64,000 nucleotides of DNA. Origin: Candidatus Bariatricus faecipullorum. Lineage in GTDB: Bacteria; Bacillota; Clostridia; Lachnospirales; Lachnospiraceae. Of the stretch, positions 24,328 through 31,840 are shown piece by piece. A program made the position numbers and the translations under genes. The stretch covers positions 1-64,000 of the forward strand of contig DWYV01000067.1 of the NCBI GenBank assembly GCA_019118525.1, in the 5' to 3' direction. Under the pieces are notes generated by a model, which had not been told where the DNA came from, made no database searches, and saw nothing but the letters and a program-made list of their open reading frames with translations. Each line of letters begins with the position of its first letter. Within the stretch, counting starts at the first letter, position 1.

Positions 24328-25739
24328 TCAATCACCTGGTTCTGCTCCGGAAGCCTGCTCCTGGCTTCTTCTTCTGTTTCACCGTACCATTTTGCCCGGT
24401 ACTCTTCATGCCTCATCACGCCCATACTGACATCCTGGCGGTCCTGCTGGCGCTCGGAGGCCTTGTCTTCAATAATGGAATCGTCAAAATCAATGGTAAC
24501 TTCCGCATTTTCATCCAGGCCGGCCACTCCGGTCTTAATTCCCAGGCGTATGATAATTCCAATCAGCTCTTTTATCACATCTTCCAGAATGATTTCATGT
24601 TTCTGCAGATTCCGGTACATGTCGGAATTTTCGCTGATAACCTGGGTCGCCGTAGTCACAGTCCCCTTTTCAAACCTATACCTCTCTGTTCCGAATCCGC
24701 ATTTAAACGACAGAAAATTCAGGTCGTCATTGATGGCCTTGCTGTGCTGTTCTGCCCTCAATTCCATGTCAACTTCGTAAATCGGTTTGTTTCCCATTTC
24801 CGTATCTTCCGGAAGCTGATAAAACACCGTATCATTTTCATCAAATGCTGGATTCCCGTTTTCATCCATCAGCATCTCCGGCGCCACAAAAATACGTTTC
24901 CGTCCAAGATTGAATTCATTGGCATAAGAATCATATTCCATGTCAATCTTCGCCAAAACGTCAATGGCATTTGCGAAGATAGAGACGCCCATGGGATTGG
25001 TGTCATCCTCGTCCGCATTATTTACGATATTCAGACGGTCCAGAACGAACTGCGGCTTGTCAGAACCAGTCCTGATTTCCGGCGCCAGTCCGGCAAACGG
25101 TTTCAGTTCATTCCATTCATCCGGTGGAATTTCCGTACCGGTTGCGCCGGATGTACACTGGACCACATGGTTCTGAATCACATATTCTTCCTCCTGGAGC
25201 AGATGGAACTGAATCAGTGCGTACTTTTTCCCCTGAACCGTTTTGGGGAAAAGGAAGGCCGCTTCCGTTACTGTTCCGTTTTCCCAGGACAGCGGAAATA
25301 TATTTTTTGCCTGGACATAATTTATGATAATATGCCCTCCGCTTATATTTCCCTCCCCGTCTGTCACTGCGTCTTTGAGCTGAGGTATATAGGCGACTGT
25401 CCCCGTATAGGCCTTCCGTTCCTGATAATCATTTCCCTTCACAAGAAATTTATTCCGGGCAAGAACATCATTCACGAATTCGTCCGTACTCCCGGACTTT
25501 CCTACCGTTATTTTTACCCGCTCATTCAGCAGCAGGTCTGCCATGTCTTCGCATACTTTCTTTGCCATGCCAAGACTCAGCCTTCTGCAGCGGATTTTAT
25601 TCTTGCCATTGTAAACATGGTAATGATGAAATTTCCTCACATCGCCCTTGTACCAGGACTCCCAGACCTTTATCTGCGTATAGAACGAGGAATCCACTAC
25701 GTCAAAACCAAGCTTTTTCAGATATGTAAATATATTCAA
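24324..25739 (-). CDS. Portal protein (SPP1 gp6-like)
   Basis: The 471-aa product fits the SPP1-type portal family: an N-terminal WESWYKGDVRKFHHYHVYNGKNKIRCRRLSLGMAKKVCEDMADLLLNERVKI, a middle KIDMEYDSYANEFNLGRKRIFVAPEML, and DLNFLSFKCGFGTERYRF with TATQVISENSDMYRNLQKHE. It forms the dodecameric vertex for DNA passage. It overlaps terminase and minor capsid genes by 4 bp on each side, so the three are coupled. Confidence 0.93.
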   Translation of the reverse strand: MNIFTYLKKLGFDVVDSSFYTQIKVWESWYKGDVRKFHHYHVYNGKNKIRCRRLSLGMAKKVCEDMADLLLNERVKITVGKSGSTDEFVNDVLARNKFLVKGNDYQERKAYTGTVAYIPQLKDAVTDGEGNISGGHIIINYVQAKNIFPLSWENGTVTEAAFLFPKTVQGKKYALIQFHLLQEEEYVIQNHVVQCTSGATGTEIPPDEWNELKPFAGLAPEIRTGSDKPQFVLDRLNIVNNADEDDTNPMGVSIFANAIDVLAKIDMEYDSYANEFNLGRKRIFVAPEMLMDENGNPAFDENDTVFYQLPEDTEMGNKPIYEVDMELRAEQHSKAINDDLNFLSFKCGFGTERYRFEKGTVTTATQVISENSDMYRNLQKHEIILEDVIKELIGIIIRLGIKTGVAGLDENAEVTIDFDDSIIEDKASERQQDRQDVSMGVMRHEEYRAKWYGETEEEARSRLPEQNQVIE

Positions 25740-27085
25740 TCTTTCTCACCCCTTTCCTCAGCCGGAAGAAAATGTTTTATTTTTTTCCAGAATCCCATGA
25801 CCAGGTATCTGAGAGCATCCATACAGTGGTCATCTTCCTTGACCGGTACTTCCTTTCCCTTTTCCACGGAATTTTTGTCATATTCATAAGTCCCGAATTC
25901 CCGCACCAGATTTTCCTGGCGTGGCGAAACCTTCAGGACCTGATACATCAGCACTTTCTGCACCCTGGAAATCCCCAGTGAAACCGTATTCTCCGCATCC
26001 TTTATCAAAACCTGGTAAGGTTTTTCCCTTGTTTTCCGCTTCAGTTCTTCAGCAAGTCCCGCAGCGGAAGGGTCGATATAGGCATAAAAAATACTGCATG
26101 CGTATTTCTCATGCAGCATATCTGTCATATCGCAAAAATCCTTGGCGTATTCTGACGGACTCTTCTGTTTTCCCTGGTCTCTGCCGGAATAATAATACTC
26201 CCACAGCCCGTCCAGGCTTCTCCGCTCCATGTTCAGTCCAAACGGGAGATACACGGTTGCGTTCTGCTGTCCGTAGTCCACGCCGATTCCGATAATCCGG
26301 TAATTCTTGCGTGCCGGCAGCTCTTTGTGCTTTTCCGAAAACATGTAATATATCAGGTCATCTACTCCGGTAGCTTCCCCCAGCCATACCCATCTGTACA
26401 TCTTCTCATCGGCATTTTTCATGGCCTCCGCAGACGCAATCAGGTCTGTTCCAAGCCAGTCCGCGGGAACGTCCCGGTAATCCGTATGGATATGGATACA
26501 GTCGTCCCGCTTTTCCATTTTTCTGCACCACTGATTCACTGGAGCATTCGGGTTCTTTGGCGGATTGTACAGATATATCATCTGGAATCCTCCCTTGTTT
26601 CCACGTACAAAGGTGGCCTCTATATTCGTCAGCTCGTCTTCGCCTTCCCCATCATCAAAGAATTCTGTCAGCTCATCCAGAACCACCAGCCTGATGGGCT
26701 TGTCCTCATCAATAATCCCCTTCGTGTCGTCTATTCCGTCAGACCCTGAAAAATATATGGTGGAACCGGTCTTCCGGTAGCTGATTTCCATCGGGGATTT
26801 CGTAATAACAAACCGGTTTTTTGGTATACCAAGGCGGCTGATTCCACGAAGCATTTCCTTGTACACGGTTTTCCGCAGCTTATTGTGATGCTTTCTCAGG
26901 ACTACCACGGAGCCCGACGGGTCTGATACAATCTGGTAGTCTGACCGTATGGCGGCATAACTGGATTTTGTGCCGGCACGGCCGGAAGTCAGGATAATGT
27001 GCTTCACCGTCCGGTTGTTAAATATCTGCAGGTACTTCGGTATGATTATTTCCGATATCCTCACCTGCCGGGGCATCGTTGACAA
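25736..27085 (-). CDS. Terminase large subunit (PBSX-like)
   Basis: This 449-aa packaging motor has a Walker A variant TSGRAGTKSS (33-42), a Walker B LVVLDELTEF (about 133-142), a coupling-motif region YLYNPPKN, and a C-terminal RNase H-like nuclease: GIGVDYGQQNATVYLPFG and YAYIDPSAAGLAEELKRK, then DDHCMDALRYLVMGF. It translocates DNA and cuts concatemers. It overlaps TerS by 68 bp. Confidence 0.94.
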   Translation of the reverse strand: MSTMPRQVRISEIIIPKYLQIFNNRTVKHIILTSGRAGTKSSYAAIRSDYQIVSDPSGSVVVLRKHHNKLRKTVYKEMLRGISRLGIPKNRFVITKSPMEISYRKTGSTIYFSGSDGIDDTKGIIDEDKPIRLVVLDELTEFFDDGEGEDELTNIEATFVRGNKGGFQMIYLYNPPKNPNAPVNQWCRKMEKRDDCIHIHTDYRDVPADWLGTDLIASAEAMKNADEKMYRWVWLGEATGVDDLIYYMFSEKHKELPARKNYRIIGIGVDYGQQNATVYLPFGLNMERRSLDGLWEYYYSGRDQGKQKSPSEYAKDFCDMTDMLHEKYACSIFYAYIDPSAAGLAEELKRKTREKPYQVLIKDAENTVSLGISRVQKVLMYQVLKVSPRQENLVREFGTYEYDKNSVEKGKEVPVKEDDHCMDALRYLVMGFWKKIKHFLPAEERGEKD

Positions 27086-27773
27086 TCACAACACCGTCCT
27101 CTCCATCTGCCTCCGTGTGGTCACGGCGCAGGCGTTCCGCATTGGCTTTCATCTGCTCTATGCGGGCTTTCTGCTCATCCGTTGCCGCTTCCCAGTTCTT
27201 ATGCAGCATCTCATCATACTGCTTTATCATGCTCCGCAGTTCTGACTGGGCTTTTGCCTGGGCCTGGAGGAAATGCGCCTGCTTGTCCCAAGCCTGCTGT
27301 ACCTCCCAGCGCTCTCCAATTACATTTCCGTCCTTTTCTTCTATTTTCTCAACGGTTTTATCCTGCTTATCTGTCACATACATGATTGGCTGGGCCCGGA
27401 GTATTGCCGTGTAAGCCAGTTTTATCTGGTCCCACAGAAGGTCCAGGGGCTCTGCCTCGTCCAGAGAGAAGAATATCTCCCTGGTGTCTTCCGGAAGATA
27501 CCGGGAAAACAGTCCGTGTTTCCTTGCATTCTGGTTTCCCTTTGGCGCTCCGTGGCCTGCCGCATTCTGATTACCAGGCGGAGCTCCCCTTTTCCTTTTT
27601 CCCGAACGTTCGTTTCTTTTATCCGAACGTTCGCTATCCCACCCGTAAGAATGTTTCCATCTTCTAACAGTCCCTTCCGGAAGGTTCAGCTCCCTGGCAA
27701 TGTCTATCAGCCTGGCCCCGGAACGGTATAATTCTTCTGCCTGATAGGAATCAGGACTTCTCTGCTTCGGCAA
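27018..27773 (-). CDS. Terminase small subunit (PBSX-like)
   Basis: TTG 27773 follows GAGGTGAGGTGA, giving 251 aa. The N-terminal helix-turn-helix is ARLIDIARELNLPEGTVRRWKHSYGW. A basic GAPPGNQNAAGHGAPKGNQNARKHGLFSRYLPEDT segment follows, characteristic of PBSX-type TerS, then a coiled C-terminus. It recognises the packaging site and feeds DNA to TerL. Confidence 0.9.
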   Translation of the reverse strand: MPKQRSPDSYQAEELYRSGARLIDIARELNLPEGTVRRWKHSYGWDSERSDKRNERSGKRKRGAPPGNQNAAGHGAPKGNQNARKHGLFSRYLPEDTREIFFSLDEAEPLDLLWDQIKLAYTAILRAQPIMYVTDKQDKTVEKIEEKDGNVIGERWEVQQAWDKQAHFLQAQAKAQSELRSMIKQYDEMLHKNWEAATDEQKARIEQMKANAERLRRDHTEADGEDGVVIVNDAPAGEDIGNNHTEVPADI

Positions 27774-27834
27774 TCACCTCACCTCTGTCTTTATATTTAT
27801 ATACCACCATGCGAAGCATATGTTCTTTTTCAGC

Positions 27835-27870
27835 CAAAAAACGCCCTGCGGCATGCAGAGCGTCTTTTTA
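27835..27870. terminator. Bidirectional terminator upstream of terminase genes
   Basis: ACGCCCTGC (27841-27849) pairs with GCAGAGCGT (27855-27863) with one mismatch. T-runs lie on both sides, CTTTTTAT on plus and TTTTTTGG on minus. It separates early from late transcription, so the late regulator or a downstream promoter must drive the terminase genes. Confidence 0.6.
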
Positions 27871-27930
27871 TGAAGAGAGGAATGTCAAAATGACTTTTTC
27901 ACTTTTCTCAGCTTATACTATAGCACTTTA

Positions 27931-27960
27931 AAAACGGACAATCCGGGACAAAACGGACAA
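27931..27960. promoter_or_regulatory. Paired 11-bp direct repeats before the late genes
   Basis: AAAACGGACAA occurs at 27931-27941 and 27950-27960, with starts 19 bp apart. On the minus strand the repeats read TTGTCCGTTTT, and the promoter-proximal copy could serve as -35 (TTGTCC) with TATAAG 18 bp on. The element could bind the ArpU-like regulator encoded just upstream. It could also be part of the packaging site. Confidence 0.4.
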
Positions 27961-27963
27961 ATT

Positions 27964-28389
27964 TTAATTTTTTTGTATAAATCTCTGAAATTCTTTTCTT
28001 ATGCTTTCTTCGCCGCCCTTACATTTCATCAATGTAGCAGTTTCCTCCCAGGACAGCCGATTGAAGAATCTGTACCGGACTATCCGCTGCATCCGGAAGG
28101 GAATGGTCTCCATCCACTCTTCCACTCCAAGCTTTAGCTCCTCTGCCTCCTGGAGCTTCCTGGCAAGCAGAGCCTCCTTCCTGGCCAGCAGGCTGGCATC
28201 CTCCGGCGTATCCGTGGTACCGGACACCTGGAAGGACCGTGCCTCATAGGGCCAGTCCGGGTTGCTGCCATATACCTTATCCTGGACAATCCGCCTTTTC
28301 TGCTTCATCCTTGCGATTTCCTCCCGGATTTCCCGGGCATACTCGCAGGCGTCTATGTAGTCCTCAAGAATCTTTTTGTCCATGCTCAC
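27964..28389 (-). CDS. ArpU/RinA-type late transcription regulator
   Basis: The 141-aa protein has a helical N-terminus and a sigma-70 region 4-like helix-turn-helix at the C-terminus: IPFRMQRIVRYRFFNRLSWEETATLMKCKGGEESIRKEFQRFI. Such proteins stand just before terminase genes and switch on late transcription. The paired repeats at 27931-27960, directly downstream, are a possible target. Confidence 0.78.
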   Translation of the reverse strand: MSMDKKILEDYIDACEYAREIREEIARMKQKRRIVQDKVYGSNPDWPYEARSFQVSGTTDTPEDASLLARKEALLARKLQEAEELKLGVEEWMETIPFRMQRIVRYRFFNRLSWEETATLMKCKGGEESIRKEFQRFIQKN

Positions 28390-28750
28390 TGTCCTCCTTC
28401 AGCCGGGGTATGTAATACCGGTTCTCATGATACTTCTCTACTTTCCTTACCTTCCCCAGAAGCTGCCGGAGCTGCTCCAGCGTTCTCTTGTGCTGGGGTT
28501 CCCGGAAGAACTTCACAATTTCATCCGTTTCCTCAAAGATGTCCTTGTACCGTCTACGTTCTGCCCTGCAGTGGTGAAGCTTCGTGCACAACGGCCCTCT
28601 CTTCTTAGAATTATTCTGAAATTCTATTTCATGCAGCAGGTCCTGCTGGCGCTTTTCCTCCGTGGATATGCCTTTGGCCGCCATGCTGTTCAGATTATGA
28701 CATTCATCCACAAAATCAAGGAAGCTCTTTATCTGTTCTGATGCCTTCAG
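28364..28750 (-). CDS. Conserved phage protein upstream of late regulator
   Basis: The frame stays open to the left of GTG 28711. GGAGGGG fits a CTG start at 28750, which gives 128 aa beginning (M)KASEQIKSFLDFVDECHNLNSMAAKG. Related proteins in clostridial phages begin at this point. The rest is basic and helical (CRAERRRYKDIFEETDEIVKFF, LRQLLGKVRKVEKYHENRYYIPRL). The non-AUG start is inferred; GTG 28711 is the alternative. Its function is unknown. Confidence 0.6.
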   Translation of the reverse strand: MKASEQIKSFLDFVDECHNLNSMAAKGISTEEKRQQDLLHEIEFQNNSKKRGPLCTKLHHCRAERRRYKDIFEETDEIVKFFREPQHKRTLEQLRQLLGKVRKVEKYHENRYYIPRLKEDSEHGQKDS

Positions 28751-28762
28751 TGCTATCCCCTC

Positions 28763-29095
28763 CTATCCCTCCAGATTCCACTGAATTGCCTGCCCGCAAT
28801 GATAACAATATTCAGCAATCCCAGTTCCGGTAAAGTGTTTCCCACAGTTAGGGCAAATATAGTCATCTGTGTGCCTTATGCTAGAGTTGGTAACTTTCTC
28901 CGGTTTCTTCGGCTTCTGCTTCTCCGCCCCCTCCCGGCACTCTTCCACTGTTCCAATTTCCCTGTACTGCTGGATTTCTTTAAGGGCGGTGATTGCCATA
29001 CTCAAAGCTACGGTTATATATATGGCTCGTGGTTCGTTTAACTTATGGATTTTCATATGGTCTTTTATTCTTTCAATTGCTTCATTCTCCGTCAT
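28763..29095 (-). CDS. Small phage protein with C-terminal zinc ribbon
   Basis: ATG 29095 (MTENEAIERIKDHMKIHKLNEPRAIYITVALSMAITALKEI) follows AAAGGATCG, giving 110 aa. Residues 80-105 form a zinc ribbon, CPNCGKHF...YCYHCGQAI. Such genes cluster in clostridial phage accessory regions. They probably bind nucleic acid or a protein partner; no specific role is known. Confidence 0.65.
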   Translation of the reverse strand: MTENEAIERIKDHMKIHKLNEPRAIYITVALSMAITALKEIQQYREIGTVEECREGAEKQKPKKPEKVTNSSIRHTDDYICPNCGKHFTGTGIAEYCYHCGQAIQWNLEG

Positions 29096-29462
29096 TGTTA
29101 TCGATCCTTTCTGCTTGGTACGGCTCTGGATTCTCTCGCCATGCAATAACGTATTCGTCCACAATTCCCGGGCCATGCCACCAGTGTCCATTGCCATATT
29201 TGTAGTGCCGCACATCTTTAACATTTCCAAACTTCGCCGTCACTTGATATTCACAAAAATCCTGTGATGCCGGATTTATTTTTTCTTCCGGCAGCCGCTC
29301 TTCCACCGGAATCCAGCCATCATTCATGTGCTTGCGGATAATGTCTTTCGCTATATTCATCCCATAGCAGAGATCAGTTACTTTTCCGTCTATATACGGA
29401 TTTTTCCCATACCTTTCTATCGTTTCGTCTATCTCTTCCAGAATCTTCTCTAATTCCTGCAT
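29082..29462 (-). CDS. DUF551 domain protein
   Basis: The 126-aa product carries the DUF551 signature DGWIPVEERLPEEKIN, then YQVTAKFGNVKDVRHYKYGNGHWWHGPGI and VIAWRENPEPY. DUF551 proteins are common in phages and have no established biochemical role. It overlaps the following gene by 14 bp. Confidence 0.75.
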   Translation of the reverse strand: MQELEKILEEIDETIERYGKNPYIDGKVTDLCYGMNIAKDIIRKHMNDGWIPVEERLPEEKINPASQDFCEYQVTAKFGNVKDVRHYKYGNGHWWHGPGIVDEYVIAWRENPEPYQAERIDNNDGE

Positions 29463-29463
29463 G

Positions 29464-29652
29464 TCAGTCCTCCTTTAATTCCTTAATCCTCGAATATGCC
29501 AACGCAGATAATCTGTCCACAGCAAAATTCAGATGGCATACAATCTCTTCGATATCGTTTGATACAGCAATTCTGTTTATATTCCCCTGTATCATATCAA
29601 GGATGTACCTCTTTTCTTTTCTGGTGAATGGTTCGTTTAACAACTTTGCCAT
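29464..29652 (-). CDS. Small phage protein (62 aa)
   Basis: From ATG 29652 (MAKLLNEPFTRKEKRYILDMIQGNINRIAVSNDIEEIVCHLNFAVDRL) the product is helical. An upstream start (29667) lies inside the preceding gene. No family was recognised. Confidence 0.55.
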   Translation of the reverse strand: MAKLLNEPFTRKEKRYILDMIQGNINRIAVSNDIEEIVCHLNFAVDRLSALAYSRIKELKED

Positions 29653-29654
29653 AG

Positions 29655-29963
29655 TCAGTCCTCCCACTTAATCCGCTGTCCGCATTTTGGACAGAATTTA
29701 TAGTCATCATAATCTACCTCATACTTTTCGCCGCAATTCGGGCAAATCCATATATCGTATATTATGTTCCCATCGTCGTCATATCCGTCACCCTCATAAT
29801 CTGGAACTTTCGCCTTATCCCGCTGCTTCAGCTCCTGAATCTCTTCCGGATTAAGGCCGGCATCCTCGTACTGCGCCAGTCTGTCCACCAGTTCCTGCTT
29901 TTTATTCGGTGACCAGTAGCCTTCTTTTATGCCGTTCATCCGGTAATGTGTTAATCTCTCCAT
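29655..29963 (-). CDS. Zinc-ribbon phage protein
   Basis: ATG 29963 starts MERLTHYRMNGIKEGYWSPNKKQELVDRLAQYEDAGLNPEEIQEL, a recognisable clostridial phage N-terminus. It continues with an acidic linker and a C-terminal zinc ribbon, ICPNCGEKYEVDYDDYKFCPKCGQRIKW. 102 aa. Function is unknown. Its ribbon resembles that of the 28763-29095 gene, so the two may be distant paralogues. Confidence 0.65.
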   Translation of the reverse strand: MERLTHYRMNGIKEGYWSPNKKQELVDRLAQYEDAGLNPEEIQELKQRDKAKVPDYEGDGYDDDGNIIYDIWICPNCGEKYEVDYDDYKFCPKCGQRIKWED

Positions 29964-29967
29964 ATCG

Positions 29968-30231
29968 TCATTCCTCCCTGAACTCCACATACCATTTCCC
30001 GTCCCTGGGCATTACCTCTATGGTCCCGGTCAGCTCCACGCTTGTCCCGTCCGGGTACACCATTACCAGGGTGCCCTCTTTCTCCTGGGAAGGGATGTGG
30101 ACTGTCTCTGCCTTTGTTTGTTCTGCCTTTTCTGCCTTCCTTGCCTCGTCCCAGTCGTGCCGGATTGCCATGGTACCGGCAACGGCCAGGACAGTTCCTG
30201 AAAGGATAATCACTTCCGCCATTCTCTTCAC
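29968..30231 (-). CDS. Membrane-anchored small phage protein
   Basis: The 87-aa product has one N-terminal transmembrane segment (VIILSGTVLAVAGTMAI), a charged helical stretch and a C-terminal beta part, GTLVMVYPDGTSVELTGTIEVMPRDGKWYVEF. Possible roles include superinfection exclusion, but no family was recognised. It overlaps the preceding gene by 4 bp. Confidence 0.55.
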   Translation of the reverse strand: MKRMAEVIILSGTVLAVAGTMAIRHDWDEARKAEKAEQTKAETVHIPSQEKEGTLVMVYPDGTSVELTGTIEVMPRDGKWYVEFREE

Positions 30232-30515
30232 TGGTCTTCCTCCCTGATTCTGCGCAGCTGCCTGAGCAGTTTCCGCATAATCATATCCTTCATCTCTTTC
30301 TCACAGCCCATAAGATGCTTCATCTGCCAGAGCATTATCTGAACATCTGCCATTTCCTCTATGACCTCTTCCCTGGAGCAACGTCCACCATAGTCATAGT
30401 GGAGGAGCGTGTCCGACAGCTCAATCAGTTCCTCAACCGTTTTCTCTTTCTGGCTATAATAGCCGTAATAGTCTGCTATCATATGCGCCAGTACCGGCAT
30501 ATGCATGTCTTCCAC
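30228..30515 (-). CDS. MazG-like nucleotide pyrophosphohydrolase
   Basis: This 95-aa protein shows the helical MazG-like metal site: KTVEELIELSDTLL followed by SREEVIEEMADVQIMLWQM (E-x2-E and E-x2-D). Such enzymes hydrolyse (d)NTPs to NMP and PPi and may tune nucleotide pools during phage growth. Confidence 0.75.
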   Translation of the reverse strand: MEDMHMPVLAHMIADYYGYYSQKEKTVEELIELSDTLLHYDYGGRCSREEVIEEMADVQIMLWQMKHLMGCEKEMKDMIMRKLLRQLRRIREEDQ

Positions 30516-30520
30516 CTCCG

Positions 30521-30904
30521 TCAGTCATTCTCCCGTATCGTCATCTCAATTCCCAGCTCATCCCGGATAGACTGGATATAGTCATCCCAGGAAGCCATAT
30601 CATCCACCAGGCACTCCGCCTTCAGGTTCAGGCGTTCGATAAACCTCCTGCACCGCTTTGCGCCGAAGCCAAACTCATCATGCAGCGTTGCCACGGAAAT
30701 GACCAGAATAGTGTCCAGGGTCCGGTTTTTTATTTTGACACAGGCCTTGTCCAGCTCCTTCCTGGTCAGCGCCACGTTGATGCCGGTGATGTTCCGGAAC
30801 CGGATTTCCTTCTCCAGTTCTTCAATTCCCCGCTGTTTTACGATATCCAGGGCCATCCGCAGGCCGTCCGCCCTCCCGGCAGAATAATCATCTACTTTTC
30901 CCAT
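30521..30904 (-). CDS. Conserved early phage protein
   Basis: ATG 30904 (MGKVDDYSAGRADGLRMALDIVKQRGIEELEKEIRFRNITGINVAL) gives 127 aa. The segment TILVISVATLHDEFGFGAKRCRRFIERLNLKAECL recurs in clostridial phages as a helical domain of unknown role. It overlaps the upstream HTH/zinc protein gene by 17 bp, so it is translated with it. Confidence 0.6.
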   Translation of the reverse strand: MGKVDDYSAGRADGLRMALDIVKQRGIEELEKEIRFRNITGINVALTRKELDKACVKIKNRTLDTILVISVATLHDEFGFGAKRCRRFIERLNLKAECLVDDMASWDDYIQSIRDELGIEMTIREND

Positions 30905-31616
30905 CAGGCATACCTCCTTCATTTAGCGTTACGCCCTTCTTCTTTCTCAGGGGCGCCCCTTTTTGGTACACAGTGCACTCATCAGCCCGGCAGCCCCTGC
31001 TGTGGTCATTCAGGCTGCAGTAATCACAGTTCATCCCGTTGCTTTTAGGCGTTCCCGTCATCCGGAACATGCAGGTTCTGCACAGATGCCGGTCCGCATT
31101 GTGTCCGGCCGGATTTTCCGGTTCAGGTTCCAGCTTCGGCACTTCCACGCCGGTCTCTGTCTTCCTGCGGGCGCCCGGCCGTCTGAGCCCGGTAAGACCG
31201 TACTTCCTGACCAGATGTTTCAGCCTGGATTCCGTTATTCCCAGTGTCCTGGCTATGTCCGCATTTGTCATTCCCGCCCGTATGTACTGTCCTATCCGCT
31301 TTTTCATGTCCTCCATGTCAGAATCCTTCCTTTCCTCAGCCGGGAATCTCGCTGTTATCCCCGGCCTCTCCGGGGGGGGGGGGGCTGGACTTTCCTCCCC
31401 GGAAGACCCGCCTGCCATCATGTCACGCACGGCGGCGCTGAAGTCCGGATTCTCATAGGCCGGAACGTCCACCAGAAAATGAAAATCCTTATTCTCCAGA
31501 AAATCAGACAGCAGGCCCGCATCCATCTTTCCCGACTCCTCAACAGTCAGCACTGTTACTTTCCGTCCTTTCACATAGTCCCCAAGGGCACTCTTTACAT
31601 CCTTTTCAATCAGCAT
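30888..31616 (-). CDS. HTH and Cys-rich phage protein with homopolymeric C tract
   Basis: This 242-aa product has an N-terminal region (1-66), a Pro-rich linker coded by 13 C residues (APPPPERP, about 78-85), a helix-turn-helix (GQYIRAGMTNADIARTLGITESRLKHLVRKYGL, about 108-140) and a Cys-rich C-terminus (CRTCMFR, CDYCSLNDHSRGC, C). It is probably a DNA-binding regulator. A slip in the C tract would truncate it before the HTH, so it may be phase-variable. Confidence 0.65.
   Translation of the reverse strand: MLIEKDVKSALGDYVKGRKVTVLTVEESGKMDAGLLSDFLENKDFHFLVDVPAYENPDFSAAVRDMMAGGSSGEESPAPPPPERPGITARFPAEERKDSDMEDMKKRIGQYIRAGMTNADIARTLGITESRLKHLVRKYGLTGLRRPGARRKTETGVEVPKLEPEPENPAGHNADRHLCRTCMFRMTGTPKSNGMNCDYCSLNDHSRGCRADECTVYQKGAPLRKKKGVTLNEGGMPDGKSR
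31372..31384 (-). repeat. 13-nt homopolymer (C on coding strand)
   Basis: Thirteen consecutive G on the plus strand (C on the coding strand) lie in the linker of the HTH/Cys-rich gene. The length is not explained by codon needs for Pro and is a classic slippage site. The current length keeps the frame open. Confidence 0.85.
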
Positions 31617-31840
31617 CCTTTTTCCTCCTTCAGATGTTCCCCGTGAAGCGCGTTCATAACCGGGGCAAATGCATACAGGATATTTACAAGAAACCTGCTC
31701 CGCTTGTATTTCTCTTTCAGTTCCCCAACTCTCCGGTTATACAGCGCCATGTCATGACCCGCCGTGTATTCCCGGTATATTTTCCAGCATTCGTTGTATA
31801 TGACCGTTACTTCCCGGTCCAGTTTCTCACTGTCTTTCAT
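31610..31840 (-). CDS. Small phage protein (76 aa)
   Basis: The helical 76-aa product (MKDSEKLDREVTVIYNECWKIYREYTAGHDMALYNRRVGELKEKY, then SRFLVNILYAFAPVMNALH) overlaps neighbours on both sides by 7 and 14 bp and belongs to the early operon. No family was recognised. Confidence 0.55.
   Translation of the reverse strand: MKDSEKLDREVTVIYNECWKIYREYTAGHDMALYNRRVGELKEKYKRSRFLVNILYAFAPVMNALHGEHLKEEKGC

Noticed and set aside
24408..25889. 493-aa open frame on the plus strand opposite the portal gene
   Set aside because: It is antisense to a clear portal protein, has no ribosome binding site and no recognisable domain. It reflects codon bias of the true gene.
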